From: Micromonospora siamensis
Lineage (GTDB): Bacteria > Actinomycetota > Actinomycetes > Mycobacteriales > Micromonosporaceae
Length of the DNA stretch: 64,000 bases
NCBI RefSeq assembly: GCF_900090305.1
Contig: NZ_LT607751.1
Location: 1,612,001-1,676,000, forward strand
Reading direction: 5' to 3'
The notes under the pieces are model-generated. The model did not search any database. It saw only the letters and a program-made list of their open reading frames with translations, and was not told the DNA's origin. The position numbers and the translations under genes were made by a program. Below, one piece after another: positions 24,249-32,871 of this stretch (its first letter is position 1; each line of letters opens with the position of its first letter).

Positions 24249-24829
24249 GCATGGACGATCCCGGCGTCGTCGGCGCGGTGACGCAGCGGGTTCGGGCGGT
24301 ACGCTCCGGAATCAACCGGATCAGCCTGTTGCCACTGCTCGTCCGGTTCCTGGTGTTCCTCACCGCGTTCGCCTCCTTCCTGCTGGCCTTCCCCGGTGAG
24401 CTGCTGATGGGGCGCGGGTTGCTGGCGCTGCTGGTGGCCGCGGTCCTGCCGGCGCTCGGCCCGCGCCGGGTGTGGCCCACCGCCGCCGTGCTGGTCGCGG
24501 TGGGCGGCTGGCTGCTCAGCACCGCCGGCTACGGCCAGCGGCCCGAGCTGTGGCGGCTGCTCGGCCTGGCCACCACGCTCTACCTGACGCACAGCTTCTG
24601 CGCGTTGGCCGCGCTGCTGCCCTACGACGCGGTGGTCGACCCGACGGTGCTGGTGCGCTGGGTCACCCGGGCCGGCGCGGTGGTGCTGGCCGGCGCGGTG
24701 CTCGGGGTGTTGCTGATGGAGGCGGGCGGTCTCGGCCCGGGTGGGGGGTTCCGCGCCGTCACGGTCGCGGGTCTGCTGGTGGCGGTGGGTCTGGCGGCGC
24801 TGCTGGGCTGGCTGTTGCGTCGCAGATAG
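24245..24829 (+). CDS. Polytopic membrane protein ending the MoxR cluster
   Basis: A 194-residue protein with five to six hydrophobic helices and short loops, starting at an ATG that overlaps the DUF58 stop (ATGA). It is the last gene of the five-gene DUF4129-to-DUF58 block. The family is not recognised. The context implies a role with the MoxR/DUF58 complex in the membrane. Confidence 0.7.
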   Translation: MSMDDPGVVGAVTQRVRAVRSGINRISLLPLLVRFLVFLTAFASFLLAFPGELLMGRGLLALLVAAVLPALGPRRVWPTAAVLVAVGGWLLSTAGYGQRPELWRLLGLATTLYLTHSFCALAALLPYDAVVDPTVLVRWVTRAGAVVLAGAVLGVLLMEAGGLGPGGGFRAVTVAGLLVAVGLAALLGWLLRRR

Positions 24830-24931
24830 CGGGACGGCTCCGAGCGTTGCGCAGGTCACAGGGGTTGTGCTCCGTCACAGATGGGGGTCCGGAGCGGGAT
24901 TACCCGAGCCGCCCGGGGAAAGATAGATGAC

Positions 24932-26263
24932 GTGAACCCGAAGCGGATCCTTGTCGTTGGTGCCGGGCACGTTGGCCTGTACGCCGCTCTGCGCCTGTCC
25001 AAGAAGCTGAGCTCTCGTGAGGCCGAGGTCATCGTCGTCGACCCGCAGCCGCACATGACCTACCAGCCGTTTCTCCCCGAGGCGGCGGCGGGCAACATCT
25101 CGCCCCGGCACTCCGTTGTGCCGCTGCGGCGGGAGTTGCGCAAGTGTCGGGTCGTTGCGGGCGCGGTGACGCGGATCGACCACGACCGGAAGGTCGCGGT
25201 GGTCCAGCCGATCGTCGGCCCGACCCGGGAGATCGCGTACGACCACGTGGTGGTGGCGCCGGGTTCGGTCTCCCGCACCCTGCCGATCCCGGGCCTGCAC
25301 GAGCAGGGCATCGGGTTCAAGACCATCGGTGAGGCGATCTTCCTCCGTAACCACGTGCTGGACCGGCTCGACGTGGCGGCCGCCACGACCGACCCGGAGG
25401 TGCGGCGTCGGTCGCTGACGTTCACCTTCGTCGGCGGTGGCTACGCCGGCATCGAGGCGCTGGCCGAGATGGAGGACATGGCGCGGGACGCCCTGCGCTA
25501 CTACCCCGAGCTCGAGCCGGAGGACATGCGCTGGGTGCTGGTCGAGGCGACCAACCGGGTGCTGCCCGAGGTCGACCGGGACATGGGCGCCTACACCGTG
25601 CAGCAGCTGCTCAAGCGGAACATGGACATCCGGCTGGACACCCGCCTGGAGTCCTGCGTCGACGGGGTGGTCAAGCTCTCCGACGGTGACAGCTTCCGCT
25701 CGGACACCATCGTCTGGACGGCGGGCGTGAAGCCGTCGCCGATGCTGGACGCCACCGACTTCCCGCGCGACGAGCGCCGTCGGGTCACCTGCCTGCCCAC
25801 CCTCCAGGTGGTGGACGGCGACCGGGTGATCGAGGGCGCGTGGAGCGCCGGCGACTGCGCCGCCGTGCCGGACCTGACCAAGGAGCCGGGCAACTTCTGC
25901 TCGCCGAGCGCGCAGCACGCGGTCCGGCAGGCCGCCCGGATGGCCGACAACATCGCCCTGGTGATCCGCGGGCGGGAGCCGGTCGACTACAAGCACAAGC
26001 ACGCGGGCAGCGTCGCCAGCCTCGGCCTGCACAAGGGCGTCGCCCAGGTGTACGGCGTCAAGATGACCGGCTGGCCGGCGTGGTTCATGCACCGGACGTA
26101 CCACATGAGCCGGATCCCGTCGTTCAACCGCAAGGTGCGCGTGGTGGTCGACTGGTCGCTGGCGTTCTTCCTCAAGCGTGAGGTGGTCGCGCTCGGCCAG
26201 CTGCACGACCCGCGTGAGGAGTTCGTCGAGGCGTCGCAGCCGGTCGGCGCCCCGCGGGTCTGA
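24932..26263 (+). CDS. ndh: Type II NADH dehydrogenase (NDH-2) family
   Basis: A 443-residue FAD/NAD(P)-dependent oxidoreductase that passes electrons from NADH to menaquinone without proton pumping. The FAD-binding Rossmann motif VVGAGHVGLYAA is at the N-terminus, the NADH-binding FVGGGYAGIEALAE near residue 170, and WSAGDCAAVPD (FAD) near 305. The C-terminal 100 residues are amphipathic and suit peripheral membrane attachment. GTG is chosen over an upstream ATG because GGGAAAG precedes it and the Rossmann fold then begins at once. A convergent terminator follows. Confidence 0.9.
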   Translation: MNPKRILVVGAGHVGLYAALRLSKKLSSREAEVIVVDPQPHMTYQPFLPEAAAGNISPRHSVVPLRRELRKCRVVAGAVTRIDHDRKVAVVQPIVGPTREIAYDHVVVAPGSVSRTLPIPGLHEQGIGFKTIGEAIFLRNHVLDRLDVAAATTDPEVRRRSLTFTFVGGGYAGIEALAEMEDMARDALRYYPELEPEDMRWVLVEATNRVLPEVDRDMGAYTVQQLLKRNMDIRLDTRLESCVDGVVKLSDGDSFRSDTIVWTAGVKPSPMLDATDFPRDERRRVTCLPTLQVVDGDRVIEGAWSAGDCAAVPDLTKEPGNFCSPSAQHAVRQAARMADNIALVIRGREPVDYKHKHAGSVASLGLHKGVAQVYGVKMTGWPAWFMHRTYHMSRIPSFNRKVRVVVDWSLAFFLKREVVALGQLHDPREEFVEASQPVGAPRV

Positions 26264-26277
26264 CCGAGGCGTCACGA

Positions 26278-26309
26278 AAGGGCCCTTCCCCGACGGGGGG
26301 AGGGCCCTT
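26278..26309. terminator. Bidirectional terminator after ndh
   Basis: A 14 bp stem (26278-26291 with 26296-26309, one G-U pair) with a GACG loop is built from AAGGGCCCTTCCCC and its inverted partner. It lies between ndh and the convergent membrane protein gene. Confidence 0.85.
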
Positions 26310-26323
26310 CGTCGTGTCCGGGC

Positions 26324-28195
26324 TCAGAGCCGCCAGGTCCAGGCGTCGGAGACCCGGGTGGCCGGGCCGTAGAGCTGCTCCAGGGTGGCGAGCAGGCGCG
26401 GCGCGTTCGGGGTGCCGTCGGCGAGCGCGATGCAGGACGCCTGCCAGTAGTCGGCGTCCTCGGCGGCCTGCCGGCGCTGCTGCTCACCGATGACCGGCTG
26501 CCGGCCGCGCTGGGCGACGTCGGCCAGCAGCGCGGAGGTGGGCCGCTTGTAGATGCCCATCGCCGCGGTGCCGTCCCGCCCGTACGGGCCGATGAAGAAG
26601 CCCTCGGGCAGCGCGAAGCCGGCGTCGGCGGCGGCTGCCCAGCGCATCGGCCACGGGTCCTTCGGGGTGGGCGGCGGCACCGGCACCAGCACCCCGCCGG
26701 GGCGTACGCACTGGCGCCAGTGCCCGGCGGTGACGAACTCGGGCAGCGGCGGGCGGTCGGCGGTGGGCAGCGGCATCGGCACCACCGGTAGCAGCGCCAC
26801 CGCGACCACCGCCGGGACCACCCAGCGGGCCGGGCCGGTCTCGCCGAGCGCCCGGTGCACGGCCAGCGCCAGCAGGGTGCCGAGCAGCGGCAGCACCGCC
26901 AGCGCGAACCGCATCGGCAGCGCGCCGTCGACCACCGGCAGGCCGAGCAGCAGGGTGTACGGGCCGGGCAGGCGGCTGCGCTCGCCGGCCAGGACCAGCT
27001 CGGGGCCGAGGGAGAACGCCGCCATCACCACGGCGGCCAGGAAGCACGCCACGACCAGCGGTCGACGGCCCAGCCACAGGGCGCAGCCGGCGGACACGAC
27101 CAGCAGTGCCGGGCCGAGGAAGGCGTTGTACTCGGCCGGGCCGCTGGTCAGCCCCGCGGACGAGTCGCTGCCGCCGACCGAGAGCGGGGAGAGCGTCCAC
27201 CAGCTGGTCAGGTCGGCGGAGAAGTAGTGCGGGCTGAACATCCCGTCGGCGACCCCCTGCGGTCCGGCGAACTGGAACCACAGCGGGTACGCCAGCACCA
27301 GCCCGGACAGGCCGGCGGCGAGCAGCAGGCCACCGGCGAGGCCGGGCAGCACCCGGCGGGCGAGGTGGCGGTCGGCCACGGCGTACCCGATGGTCATGAT
27401 CAGCAGGGTGAGCGCGGCGAGGAAGAGGACCTCCTCGCCGATGAAGACCTGGACGGTGACCACGACGGCCAGGCCGAGCGCGGAGGTGACCACCCGGCGC
27501 CGGTCCGGTCCGGCGCCGTCCGGGCGGCGCAGCGGGTCGGCTGCCCGGACCAGCCGGACCACCAGCCAGACGATCACCGGGACCAGCCACTGCGCGGTCA
27601 TGTGCAGGTGGCTGTTGGTCTGCGAGACCATGCCGGGGCCGAAGCCGCAGAGGGTGGCGCCGACCACGGCGGCGGCCCGGCGCACCCGGACGGTGCGGTG
27701 CAGGAGGAGGTACCAGGCCAGCGCGGTGCCGGCGAGGTTGAGGCCGGCCAGCAGGGCGAAGGTGACCGGGGCGCCGAGCAGCAGGGTGACCGGGGCGAAC
27801 AGCATCCCGAGCGCGATGACCGAGGTGTTGGCCATCATGTTCACCCCGTCGGGGGCGTTGAGCAGCTCGGTGAGCAGGTGCAGGTCGCCGCGGAGCGCGC
27901 GGGCGTCGACGGCCAGGAACCACTCGTAGAGGGTCTGGTCGGCGGGGTTGAGGGCCAGCATCCGACCGTTGGGGTTCGGCCACAGGCCGTGGGTGAGCCA
28001 GGCCGCGGCCAGCAGGAAGGCCAGCCCCACCAGCAGGTCGCGCCGGTGCCGTCGGGCCGCGGCGGCCAGCCGGCCGGCCCGCCGCCGGAGGGCGGCGACC
28101 GGGCGCGCGGACCGGGCCGGGGCGGCCGGCGGGTCGGCGGGACGGGGTTCCGTGGCCGGGGTGGCGTCGGGAGCCGGCGGGGCTGTGCTGGTCAC
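26324..28195 (-). CDS. Large polytopic membrane protein, possibly GT-C-like
   Basis: A 623-residue protein: a Pro/Ala/Arg-rich N-terminus, then about eleven to thirteen transmembrane helices and a C-terminal soluble region of about 150 residues. The first loop after helix 1 contains acidic and aromatic residues (LNPADQTLYEWFLAVDARALRGD), the position where GT-C glycosyltransferases carry their catalytic acidic residue, so a lipid-linked sugar transferase is possible but unproven. The GTG start is supported by a TAGGGT -10 box seven bases upstream; an earlier ATG at 28246 is less likely. Confidence 0.7.
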   Translation of the reverse strand: MTSTAPPAPDATPATEPRPADPPAAPARSARPVAALRRRAGRLAAAARRHRRDLLVGLAFLLAAAWLTHGLWPNPNGRMLALNPADQTLYEWFLAVDARALRGDLHLLTELLNAPDGVNMMANTSVIALGMLFAPVTLLLGAPVTFALLAGLNLAGTALAWYLLLHRTVRVRRAAAVVGATLCGFGPGMVSQTNSHLHMTAQWLVPVIVWLVVRLVRAADPLRRPDGAGPDRRRVVTSALGLAVVVTVQVFIGEEVLFLAALTLLIMTIGYAVADRHLARRVLPGLAGGLLLAAGLSGLVLAYPLWFQFAGPQGVADGMFSPHYFSADLTSWWTLSPLSVGGSDSSAGLTSGPAEYNAFLGPALLVVSAGCALWLGRRPLVVACFLAAVVMAAFSLGPELVLAGERSRLPGPYTLLLGLPVVDGALPMRFALAVLPLLGTLLALAVHRALGETGPARWVVPAVVAVALLPVVPMPLPTADRPPLPEFVTAGHWRQCVRPGGVLVPVPPPTPKDPWPMRWAAAADAGFALPEGFFIGPYGRDGTAAMGIYKRPTSALLADVAQRGRQPVIGEQQRRQAAEDADYWQASCIALADGTPNAPRLLATLEQLYGPATRVSDAWTWRL

Positions 28196-28202
28196 GGCCT
28201 CG

Positions 28203-28208
28203 ACCCTA
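28203..28208 (-). promoter_or_regulatory. -10 box of a leaderless promoter for the GT-C-like gene
   Basis: On the minus strand TAGGGT ends seven nucleotides before the GTG at 28195. It helps choose that GTG as the start. Confidence 0.4.
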
Positions 28209-28297
28209 ACGGGGGGCCCGCCGGGGTACGCCGGGTGGCGGCCCAACGGCTACCGTGTGACTGCACCGGCACATCACGGACGGGTCCGGTGTCGCCC

Positions 28298-28380
28298 GCC
28301 CGGGTGGTGGAACGGCAGACACGGCCGCCTTAAAAGCGGCTGCCGCAAGGCGTGCGGGTTCGACCCCCGCCCCGGGCACC
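28298..28380 (+). tRNA. bldA: tRNA-Leu(UAA), reads UUA (bldA type)
   Basis: The acceptor stem GCCCGGG (28298-28304) pairs with CCCGGGC (28371-28377). The anticodon stem GCCGC/GCGGC encloses the loop CTTAAAA with anticodon TAA. A long variable arm (class II tRNA) and a T-arm GCGGG-TTCGACC-CCCGC complete the cloverleaf. A is the discriminator; only CC of the CCA end is encoded. UUA codons are very rare in such genomes, and in Streptomyces the orthologous bldA tRNA gates development and secondary metabolism. The bldA symbol is by anticodon and homology, not a proven role. Confidence 0.93.
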
Positions 28381-28489
28381 GAGACTCTCAGCTTTCCCAC
28401 AGCTTGGCGTTCGGCGCGCGGTATCTGTGCCCTCTACGCTAGAGAGTGCACGTTCCACGTGCGACGACCCCCTGAGGGAGGCCAGAGAA

Positions 28490-29341
28490 GTGAAGACCAC
28501 GAACCCGGTGCTCGCCCGGCTCGGCCAGGCGGCCGAGCGGGAGCGGGCGGCCGGGTACGCCCAGCCCGGGCCGTACGGACAGCCCGGTTACCCGCAGCAG
28601 CCTGGTTACCCCCAGCAGTCTGCGCCGTACCAGCAGTACCCGATCGGGGCCGGCTATCCGGCGGCCCCGCCCACCGTGACCCCGATGACCCTGGACGACG
28701 TGGTCGTCAAGACGGTCACGTTGCTCGCCATCCTCGGCGCCTCCGCGGCCGCCGCCTGGATCCTCGTGCCGGACGCCCTGGTCGGCGTCGCCTGGATCGG
28801 CGCGGCCGTCGTCGGCCTGGCGCTGGGCCTGATCATCTCGTTCTCGCGGATGGCGAACCCCGCCCTGGTGGTGGCGTACTCGATCGTCGAGGGCGTCTTC
28901 GTCGGCATGGTCAGCAAGGCGTTCAACTCGCTCTACGACGGCATCGTGCTCCAGGCCGTGGTGGCGAGCTTCGGCGTCTTCTTCCTGATGGCGATGATCT
29001 ACAAGGCGCGGATCATCCGGGCCACCCCGAAGTTCGCCCGGATCATGGTTTCGATCATGGTGGGTCTCTTCGCGGTCATGCTGATCAACCTCGTGTTCGC
29101 GCTCTTCGGCGTCAACACCGGTCTGCGTGACGGCAGCCCGCTGGCCATCGGCTTCAGCCTGGTCTGCATCGTGGTGGCGTCGCTGAGCTTCGTGCTCAAC
29201 TTCGCCGACATCGAGAACGGCGTCCGGATGGGCCTCCCGCAGCGCTACTCGTGGACCGCCGCCTTCGGCATCGTCGTCGGCCTGGTCTGGCTCTACATCG
29301 AGATCCTGCGCCTGCTCAGCTACTTCCAGGGCGACGACTGA
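28490..29341 (+). CDS. Bax inhibitor-1/YccA family membrane protein (copy 1)
   Basis: A 283-residue protein with a disordered Gly/Tyr/Pro/Gln-rich N-terminus (PGYPQQPGYPQQ repeats, about residues 20-60) and then seven transmembrane helices of the BI-1/YccA fold, ending in the conserved YSWTAAFGIVVGLVWLYIEILRLL. BI-1-like proteins are implicated in ion (calcium) leak and membrane-protease modulation. GTG is chosen because GAGGGAGG precedes it. A terminator and a second paralogue follow. Confidence 0.88.
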   Translation: MKTTNPVLARLGQAAERERAAGYAQPGPYGQPGYPQQPGYPQQSAPYQQYPIGAGYPAAPPTVTPMTLDDVVVKTVTLLAILGASAAAAWILVPDALVGVAWIGAAVVGLALGLIISFSRMANPALVVAYSIVEGVFVGMVSKAFNSLYDGIVLQAVVASFGVFFLMAMIYKARIIRATPKFARIMVSIMVGLFAVMLINLVFALFGVNTGLRDGSPLAIGFSLVCIVVASLSFVLNFADIENGVRMGLPQRYSWTAAFGIVVGLVWLYIEILRLLSYFQGDD

Positions 29342-29362
29342 CCCTCGCCGCTCCCGGACAAC

Positions 29363-29399
29363 CGGCGCCCGTCCCCGCACACCGCGGGGGCGGGCGCCG
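29363..29399 (+). terminator. Terminator between the two BI-1-like genes
   Basis: A 16 bp stem with one G-U pair (29363-29378 with 29384-29399) and a 5-nt loop begins 22 bp after the first gene's stop, so the two paralogues are separate transcription units. Confidence 0.8.
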
Positions 29400-29481
29400 T
29401 CGTCGTTGCGGCGGTTCACCCGCCGGCCGGGGCCCGCGCGGGGCAGAGTGACGGCGAGGGGGTACGTCGGAGGAGGTAGCG

Positions 29482-30243
29482 GTGCCCAGTGCCAATCCCG
29501 TGCTCAACCGGCTCGACCAGACCGTCGGGGCGGACCGGCGCGCCTCCCCGGTGACAGGCGTCGCGGAGGCGATGACCGTCGACGACGTGGTGACCCGCAC
29601 CGTCGGGCTGCTGCTGCTCACCGGGGCCACCGCGGCCGTCGCGTGGGTGGTCGTACCGCAGGCGGTGTGGTTGCCCGCCGCGCTGGCCGGCGGTGCGCTG
29701 GCCGGGATCGCCCTGGTCCTGGTGATCTCGCTGCGGGCCAGCACCAACCCGGCCCTGATCGCCGGGTACGCCGTCCTCCAGGGGCTGCTGCTGGGGGTGG
29801 CCAGCCGAGCCTTCGAGCTGATCTATCCGGGCATCGTCGCGCAGGCCGTGGTCGGCACGTTCGGGGTGTTCCTCGGCATGGCCCTGCTCTATCGCGCCCG
29901 GGTGGTCCGGGCCACCCCGCGGCTGGCCCGGCTGGTCGTCGGCACGCTGATCGGGATCGTCGCGATCAGCGTGGTCAACCTGATGACGTACCTGGTCACC
30001 GGGCGGCAGGGCGTCGAGGTCTACAGCCTCAGCGCCCGGGTCGGCTGGCTGCCGTACGTCTTCTCGGTGGTGGCGATCATCGCCGGGGCGTTCAGCTTCG
30101 TCCTCGACTTCGACCTGGTGGAACGCTCGGTGCGGGCCGGCCTGCCCCGCCGGTACGCCTGGTTCTGCGCCTTCGGGCTCCTCGCCGGCCTGGTGTTCCT
30201 CTACTGGCAGCTGCTCCGCCTGCTCAGCTACGTCCGCCGGTAG
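29482..30243 (+). CDS. Bax inhibitor-1/YccA family membrane protein (copy 2)
   Basis: A 253-residue paralogue of the preceding gene, sharing the N-terminal ANPVLNRL, the helix layout, VVRATPRLARLVVGTLIG and the C-terminal RRYAWFCAFGLLAGLVFLYWQLLRLL, but lacking the Tyr/Gln-rich N-terminal tail. The GTG start follows a strong GGAGGAGG site. The adjacency and similarity point to tandem duplication. Confidence 0.87.
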   Translation: MPSANPVLNRLDQTVGADRRASPVTGVAEAMTVDDVVTRTVGLLLLTGATAAVAWVVVPQAVWLPAALAGGALAGIALVLVISLRASTNPALIAGYAVLQGLLLGVASRAFELIYPGIVAQAVVGTFGVFLGMALLYRARVVRATPRLARLVVGTLIGIVAISVVNLMTYLVTGRQGVEVYSLSARVGWLPYVFSVVAIIAGAFSFVLDFDLVERSVRAGLPRRYAWFCAFGLLAGLVFLYWQLLRLLSYVRR

Positions 30244-30268
30244 GGAGGGCACCCGCGGGTGGGGTCCG

Positions 30269-30274
30269 TAGACT
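30269..30274 (+). promoter_or_regulatory. -10 box before the 30283 gene
   Basis: TAGACT lies eight nucleotides before the ATG at 30283, consistent with a leaderless transcript. Confidence 0.4.
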
Positions 30275-30282
30275 CGACGGCG

Positions 30283-30603
30283 ATGAGCGCAGCGGAACTG
30301 GACCGGGCGGTGGAGCTGCTGGTCCGCCAGGTCGGGCACTGGCAGCACCCCAGGTGGGCGGCGAGCGCCGCCGGTGGCAACGCGTCCCGGGCGGACCTGG
30401 TGCACAAGCTGGTCCAGGAGATCGCCAACCTGGCGGCCGACGCCGAGGGGGAGCCCCGGCGGACGGTGCCCCGGCTCGACAACGACCTCGCCCTGCCCGA
30501 CCAGCTCCGGGTGGTGGCCGCCGACCTGGTCGCGGCGACCCCGGCCGACGACGTCCTGGCCGCCGCCGCGGCGGCGGTGACCGCCACCCGCTCGACCCTC
30601 TGA
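30283..30603 (+). CDS. Small hypothetical protein
   Basis: A 106-residue soluble, mostly helical and acidic protein (SAAELDRAVELLVRQVGHWQHPRW...). No domain is recognised. The ATG is supported by the TAGACT -10 box. An in-frame GTG at 30259 with a GGGAGGG site is a real alternative and would add eight residues. It is followed by a perfect stem-loop and converges on the thiolase gene. Confidence 0.6.
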   Translation: MSAAELDRAVELLVRQVGHWQHPRWAASAAGGNASRADLVHKLVQEIANLAADAEGEPRRTVPRLDNDLALPDQLRVVAADLVAATPADDVLAAAAAAVTATRSTL

Positions 30604-30606
30604 CAG

Positions 30607-30641
30607 TTCCACCCCCGCCCGGTGTGCTGGCGGGGGTGGAA
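30607..30641. terminator. Bidirectional terminator
   Basis: TTCCACCCCCGCC (30607-30619) and its perfect inverted copy (30629-30641) enclose a 9-nt loop between two convergent genes. Confidence 0.85.
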
Positions 30642-30653
30642 CGTGACGCTGGA

Positions 30654-31916
30654 TCAGCTGAGGCGTTCGAGGACCATTGCCATGCCCTGACCGCCGCCGA
30701 CGCACATGGTCTCCAGACCGATGGTCTTGTCGTGCCAGTTCAGGGCGTTGAGCAGGGTGCCGGTGATCCGGGCGCCCGTCATGCCGAACGGGTGGCCGAT
30801 CGCGATCGCGCCGCCCATCACGTTCAGCTTCTCCTCCGGGATGCCCAGCTGACGGTAGGAGGGGATGACCTGGGCGGCGAACGCCTCGTTGATCTCCACG
30901 AGGTCGACGTCGTCGATGGTCATGCCGGCCCGCCGCAGTGCCTGCTTCGACGCCTCGACCGGGCCGAGGCCCATGATCTCCGGCGACAGCGCGCTGACGC
31001 CGGTGGAGACGATCCGGGCCAGCGGCGTGAGCCCCAGCTCCTCCGCCCGCTGGGCGCTCATGATCACCACGGCGGCGGCGCCGTCGTTGAGCGGGCAGCA
31101 GTTGCCGGCGGTGATCCGGCCGTCGGGACGGAACACCGGCTTGAGGTCCGACACCGCCTCCAGGGTCACCCCGGCGCGGGGGCCGTCGTCGGTGCTCACC
31201 ACCGTGCCGTCCGGCGTGGTGACCGGGGTGATCTCCCGAGCCCAGAAGCCGTCGGCGATGGCCTTCTCGGCGCGGTTCTGGCTGCGTACGCCGAACTCGT
31301 CCATGTCCGCGCGGGTCACGTCGTACGCCTGGGCGAGGTTCTCGGCGGTCTGCCCCATGGCCAGGTAGATGTCCGGGAGCTGGCCGTCCTCGCGCGGGTC
31401 GGTCCACACCTCGGAGCCGCCCTGCGCGCGCCGCTCGGAACGCTGCCGCGCCTCGGCGAAGCGCGGGTTCTCCCAGCCGCCACCGACCAGCGCCTGCGCC
31501 TCCGGGGGCAGGGCGTCGGAGTTGCCCCGGGCGTACCGGGAGACCATCTCCACACCGGCGGAGATGAACACGTCGCCCTCACCGGCCCGGATCGCGTGCA
31601 TCGCCATCCGGGTGGTCTGCAGGGACGAGGCGCAGTAGCGGGTGAGCGTCGCGCCGGGCAGCCCGTCCAGGCCCATCAGGGTGGCCACCACGCGGGCCAT
31701 GTTGAAGCCCTGCTCGCCGCCGGGCAGGCCGCAGCCCAGGTAGAGATCCTCGATCTCGGTCGGGTCGAGCTGGGGGATCTTGTCCAGGGCGGCCTGGACG
31801 ATGGTGGCGGCGAGGTCGTCGGGACGGACCTCGCGCAGGGAACCCTTGAACGCCCGGCCGATGGGGGACCGGGCGGTGGCGACGATGACGGCGTCGCGGG
31901 ACGACTCGATCGGCAT
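30654..31916 (-). CDS. Thiolase (acetyl-CoA C-acyltransferase)
   Basis: A 420-residue thiolase II that cleaves or condenses acyl-CoAs in beta-oxidation or ketogenesis. The nucleophile Cys95 is in [12 protein letters not shown], the His-containing [16 protein letters not shown] motif lies near residue 360, and the second catalytic Cys405 is in [10 protein letters not shown]. The whole family-length chain is present. No partner FadB is adjacent. The ATG is six bases behind a TAACGT -10 box. Confidence 0.93.
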   Translation of the reverse strand: MPIESSRDAVIVATARSPIGRAFKGSLREVRPDDLAATIVQAALDKIPQLDPTEIEDLYLGCGLPGGEQGFNMARVVATLMGLDGLPGATLTRYCASSLQTTRMAMHAIRAGEGDVFISAGVEMVSRYARGNSDALPPEAQALVGGGWENPRFAEARQRSERRAQGGSEVWTDPREDGQLPDIYLAMGQTAENLAQAYDVTRADMDEFGVRSQNRAEKAIADGFWAREITPVTTPDGTVVSTDDGPRAGVTLEAVSDLKPVFRPDGRITAGNCCPLNDGAAAVVIMSAQRAEELGLTPLARIVSTGVSALSPEIMGLGPVEASKQALRRAGMTIDDVDLVEINEAFAAQVIPSYRQLGIPEEKLNVMGGAIAIGHPFGMTGARITGTLLNALNWHDKTIGLETMCVGGGQGMAMVLERLS

Positions 31917-31922
31917 GAACCA

Positions 31923-31928
31923 ACGTTA
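31923..31928 (-). promoter_or_regulatory. -10 box of a leaderless thiolase promoter
   Basis: On the minus strand TAACGT ends six nucleotides before the thiolase ATG (31916). A TTCCGC hexamer 18 bp further upstream could be the -35 element. Confidence 0.5.
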
Positions 31929-32000
31929 ACCCGCCGGTAACTTGGCGCGGAAGCAGGCCGCCCGGCGGGAAATGTCACCCGGCGGCGGCCCGCACCGGGG

Positions 32001-32804
32001 TCAGTGGCGGGAGGAGGCGTTCGCGGCGGCGGCCACGGCCGGGAGCAGGGCGTGCGCCCACACCCGATAACCGTCGGCGGACGGGTGGTAGCCGTCGTGG
32101 CAGAGGGTGCCGGCGTCGGCGCGGAACACCGGCCCGGTCTCGGTGCCCAGGTCGACCACCGTCCCGCCGGCCTCCAACGCCGCGGCGGTCTGCGCCCGGG
32201 CGATCCGCCGACCGGACCAGCTGACCACCTGCCGCAGCGGCGCGGCGATGGCGCGTACCGCGCCCAGGTCGGGGCAGGTCCCCACGACCACCTGCGCCCG
32301 TGCCTCGCGCAGCCGACGCACCGCCGCCGCGAGGTAGGCGGCCGACTCGGCGGGGCGACGCAGGGTGGTGGCGTCGTTCGCGCCGACCAGGATCACCGCC
32401 ACGTCGGGCCGCTCGCCGAGCAGCGCGCGGGCCACCTGGGTGGCCAGGTCGGTGGAGCGGGAGCCGGAGACGCCGACGCTGGACAGGTGGACCCGGCGGC
32501 CGGTCGGCCCCTCGGCCAGCAGGTGCGCCAGCTGGCCGCCGAGGGTGTCGTCGAAGCGGTCCACGCCGACCCCGAGCGCCGAGGCGTCACCGAGCAGCAC
32601 CAGGCGCAGCGGCACGGCTGCCGCCCGGCCCACGGTGGCCCGTAGCGCCAGGCCCAGCTCCGGCTCGGCGTACCGGCGGCTGCGGGCGGCGATGGCCTCA
32701 CCGGCCAGCACGGCCGCACCGCCGATGGTGCCCGCCGCCAGGGACAGCGCGGCCGCCCGGCCCAGCCGGACGGCGATCTCACCACCGATGCCGCGTCCCG
32801 TCAT
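32001..32804 (-). CDS. SGNH/GDSL hydrolase-like protein lacking the catalytic Ser
   Basis: A 267-residue SGNH-fold protein with one N-terminal hydrophobic segment (about 17-38). The family normally has Gly-Asp-Ser; here block I is LGDASALG, with Ala74 at the nucleophile position (codons GAC GCC TCG). The other blocks are intact: GAND at 141-144 and DGYH at 237-240. It may be a non-catalytic binding protein, or use Ser75. The ATG follows a GGGAGGTGG site. It lies 67 bp downstream of an intact paralogue. Confidence 0.85.
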   Translation of the reverse strand: MTGRGIGGEIAVRLGRAAALSLAAGTIGGAAVLAGEAIAARSRRYAEPELGLALRATVGRAAAVPLRLVLLGDASALGVGVDRFDDTLGGQLAHLLAEGPTGRRVHLSSVGVSGSRSTDLATQVARALLGERPDVAVILVGANDATTLRRPAESAAYLAAAVRRLREARAQVVVGTCPDLGAVRAIAAPLRQVVSWSGRRIARAQTAAALEAGGTVVDLGTETGPVFRADAGTLCHDGYHPSADGYRVWAHALLPAVAAAANASSRH

Positions 32805-32871
32805 GACGCCACCTCCCCACGATCCCCGTCGGCCTGCGCCGGCACCGCGCCCGATCCGACGATCCGCCGAC

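Noticed and set aside
24865..24880. TTGTGCTCCGTCACAG upstream of ndh, resembling a Rex or CRP operator
   Set aside because: The gap between TGTG and CACA is six bases, whereas Rex sites need eight, and as a CRP site (TGTGN...TCACA) the spacing is four instead of six. The match is not good enough to call, although ndh would be a sensible Rex target.
28298..28489. Possible attachment site of an integrated element at the tRNA-Leu 3' end
   Set aside because: No direct repeat of the tRNA 3' end was found downstream, no integrase gene is present, and the flanking genes look like core genome.
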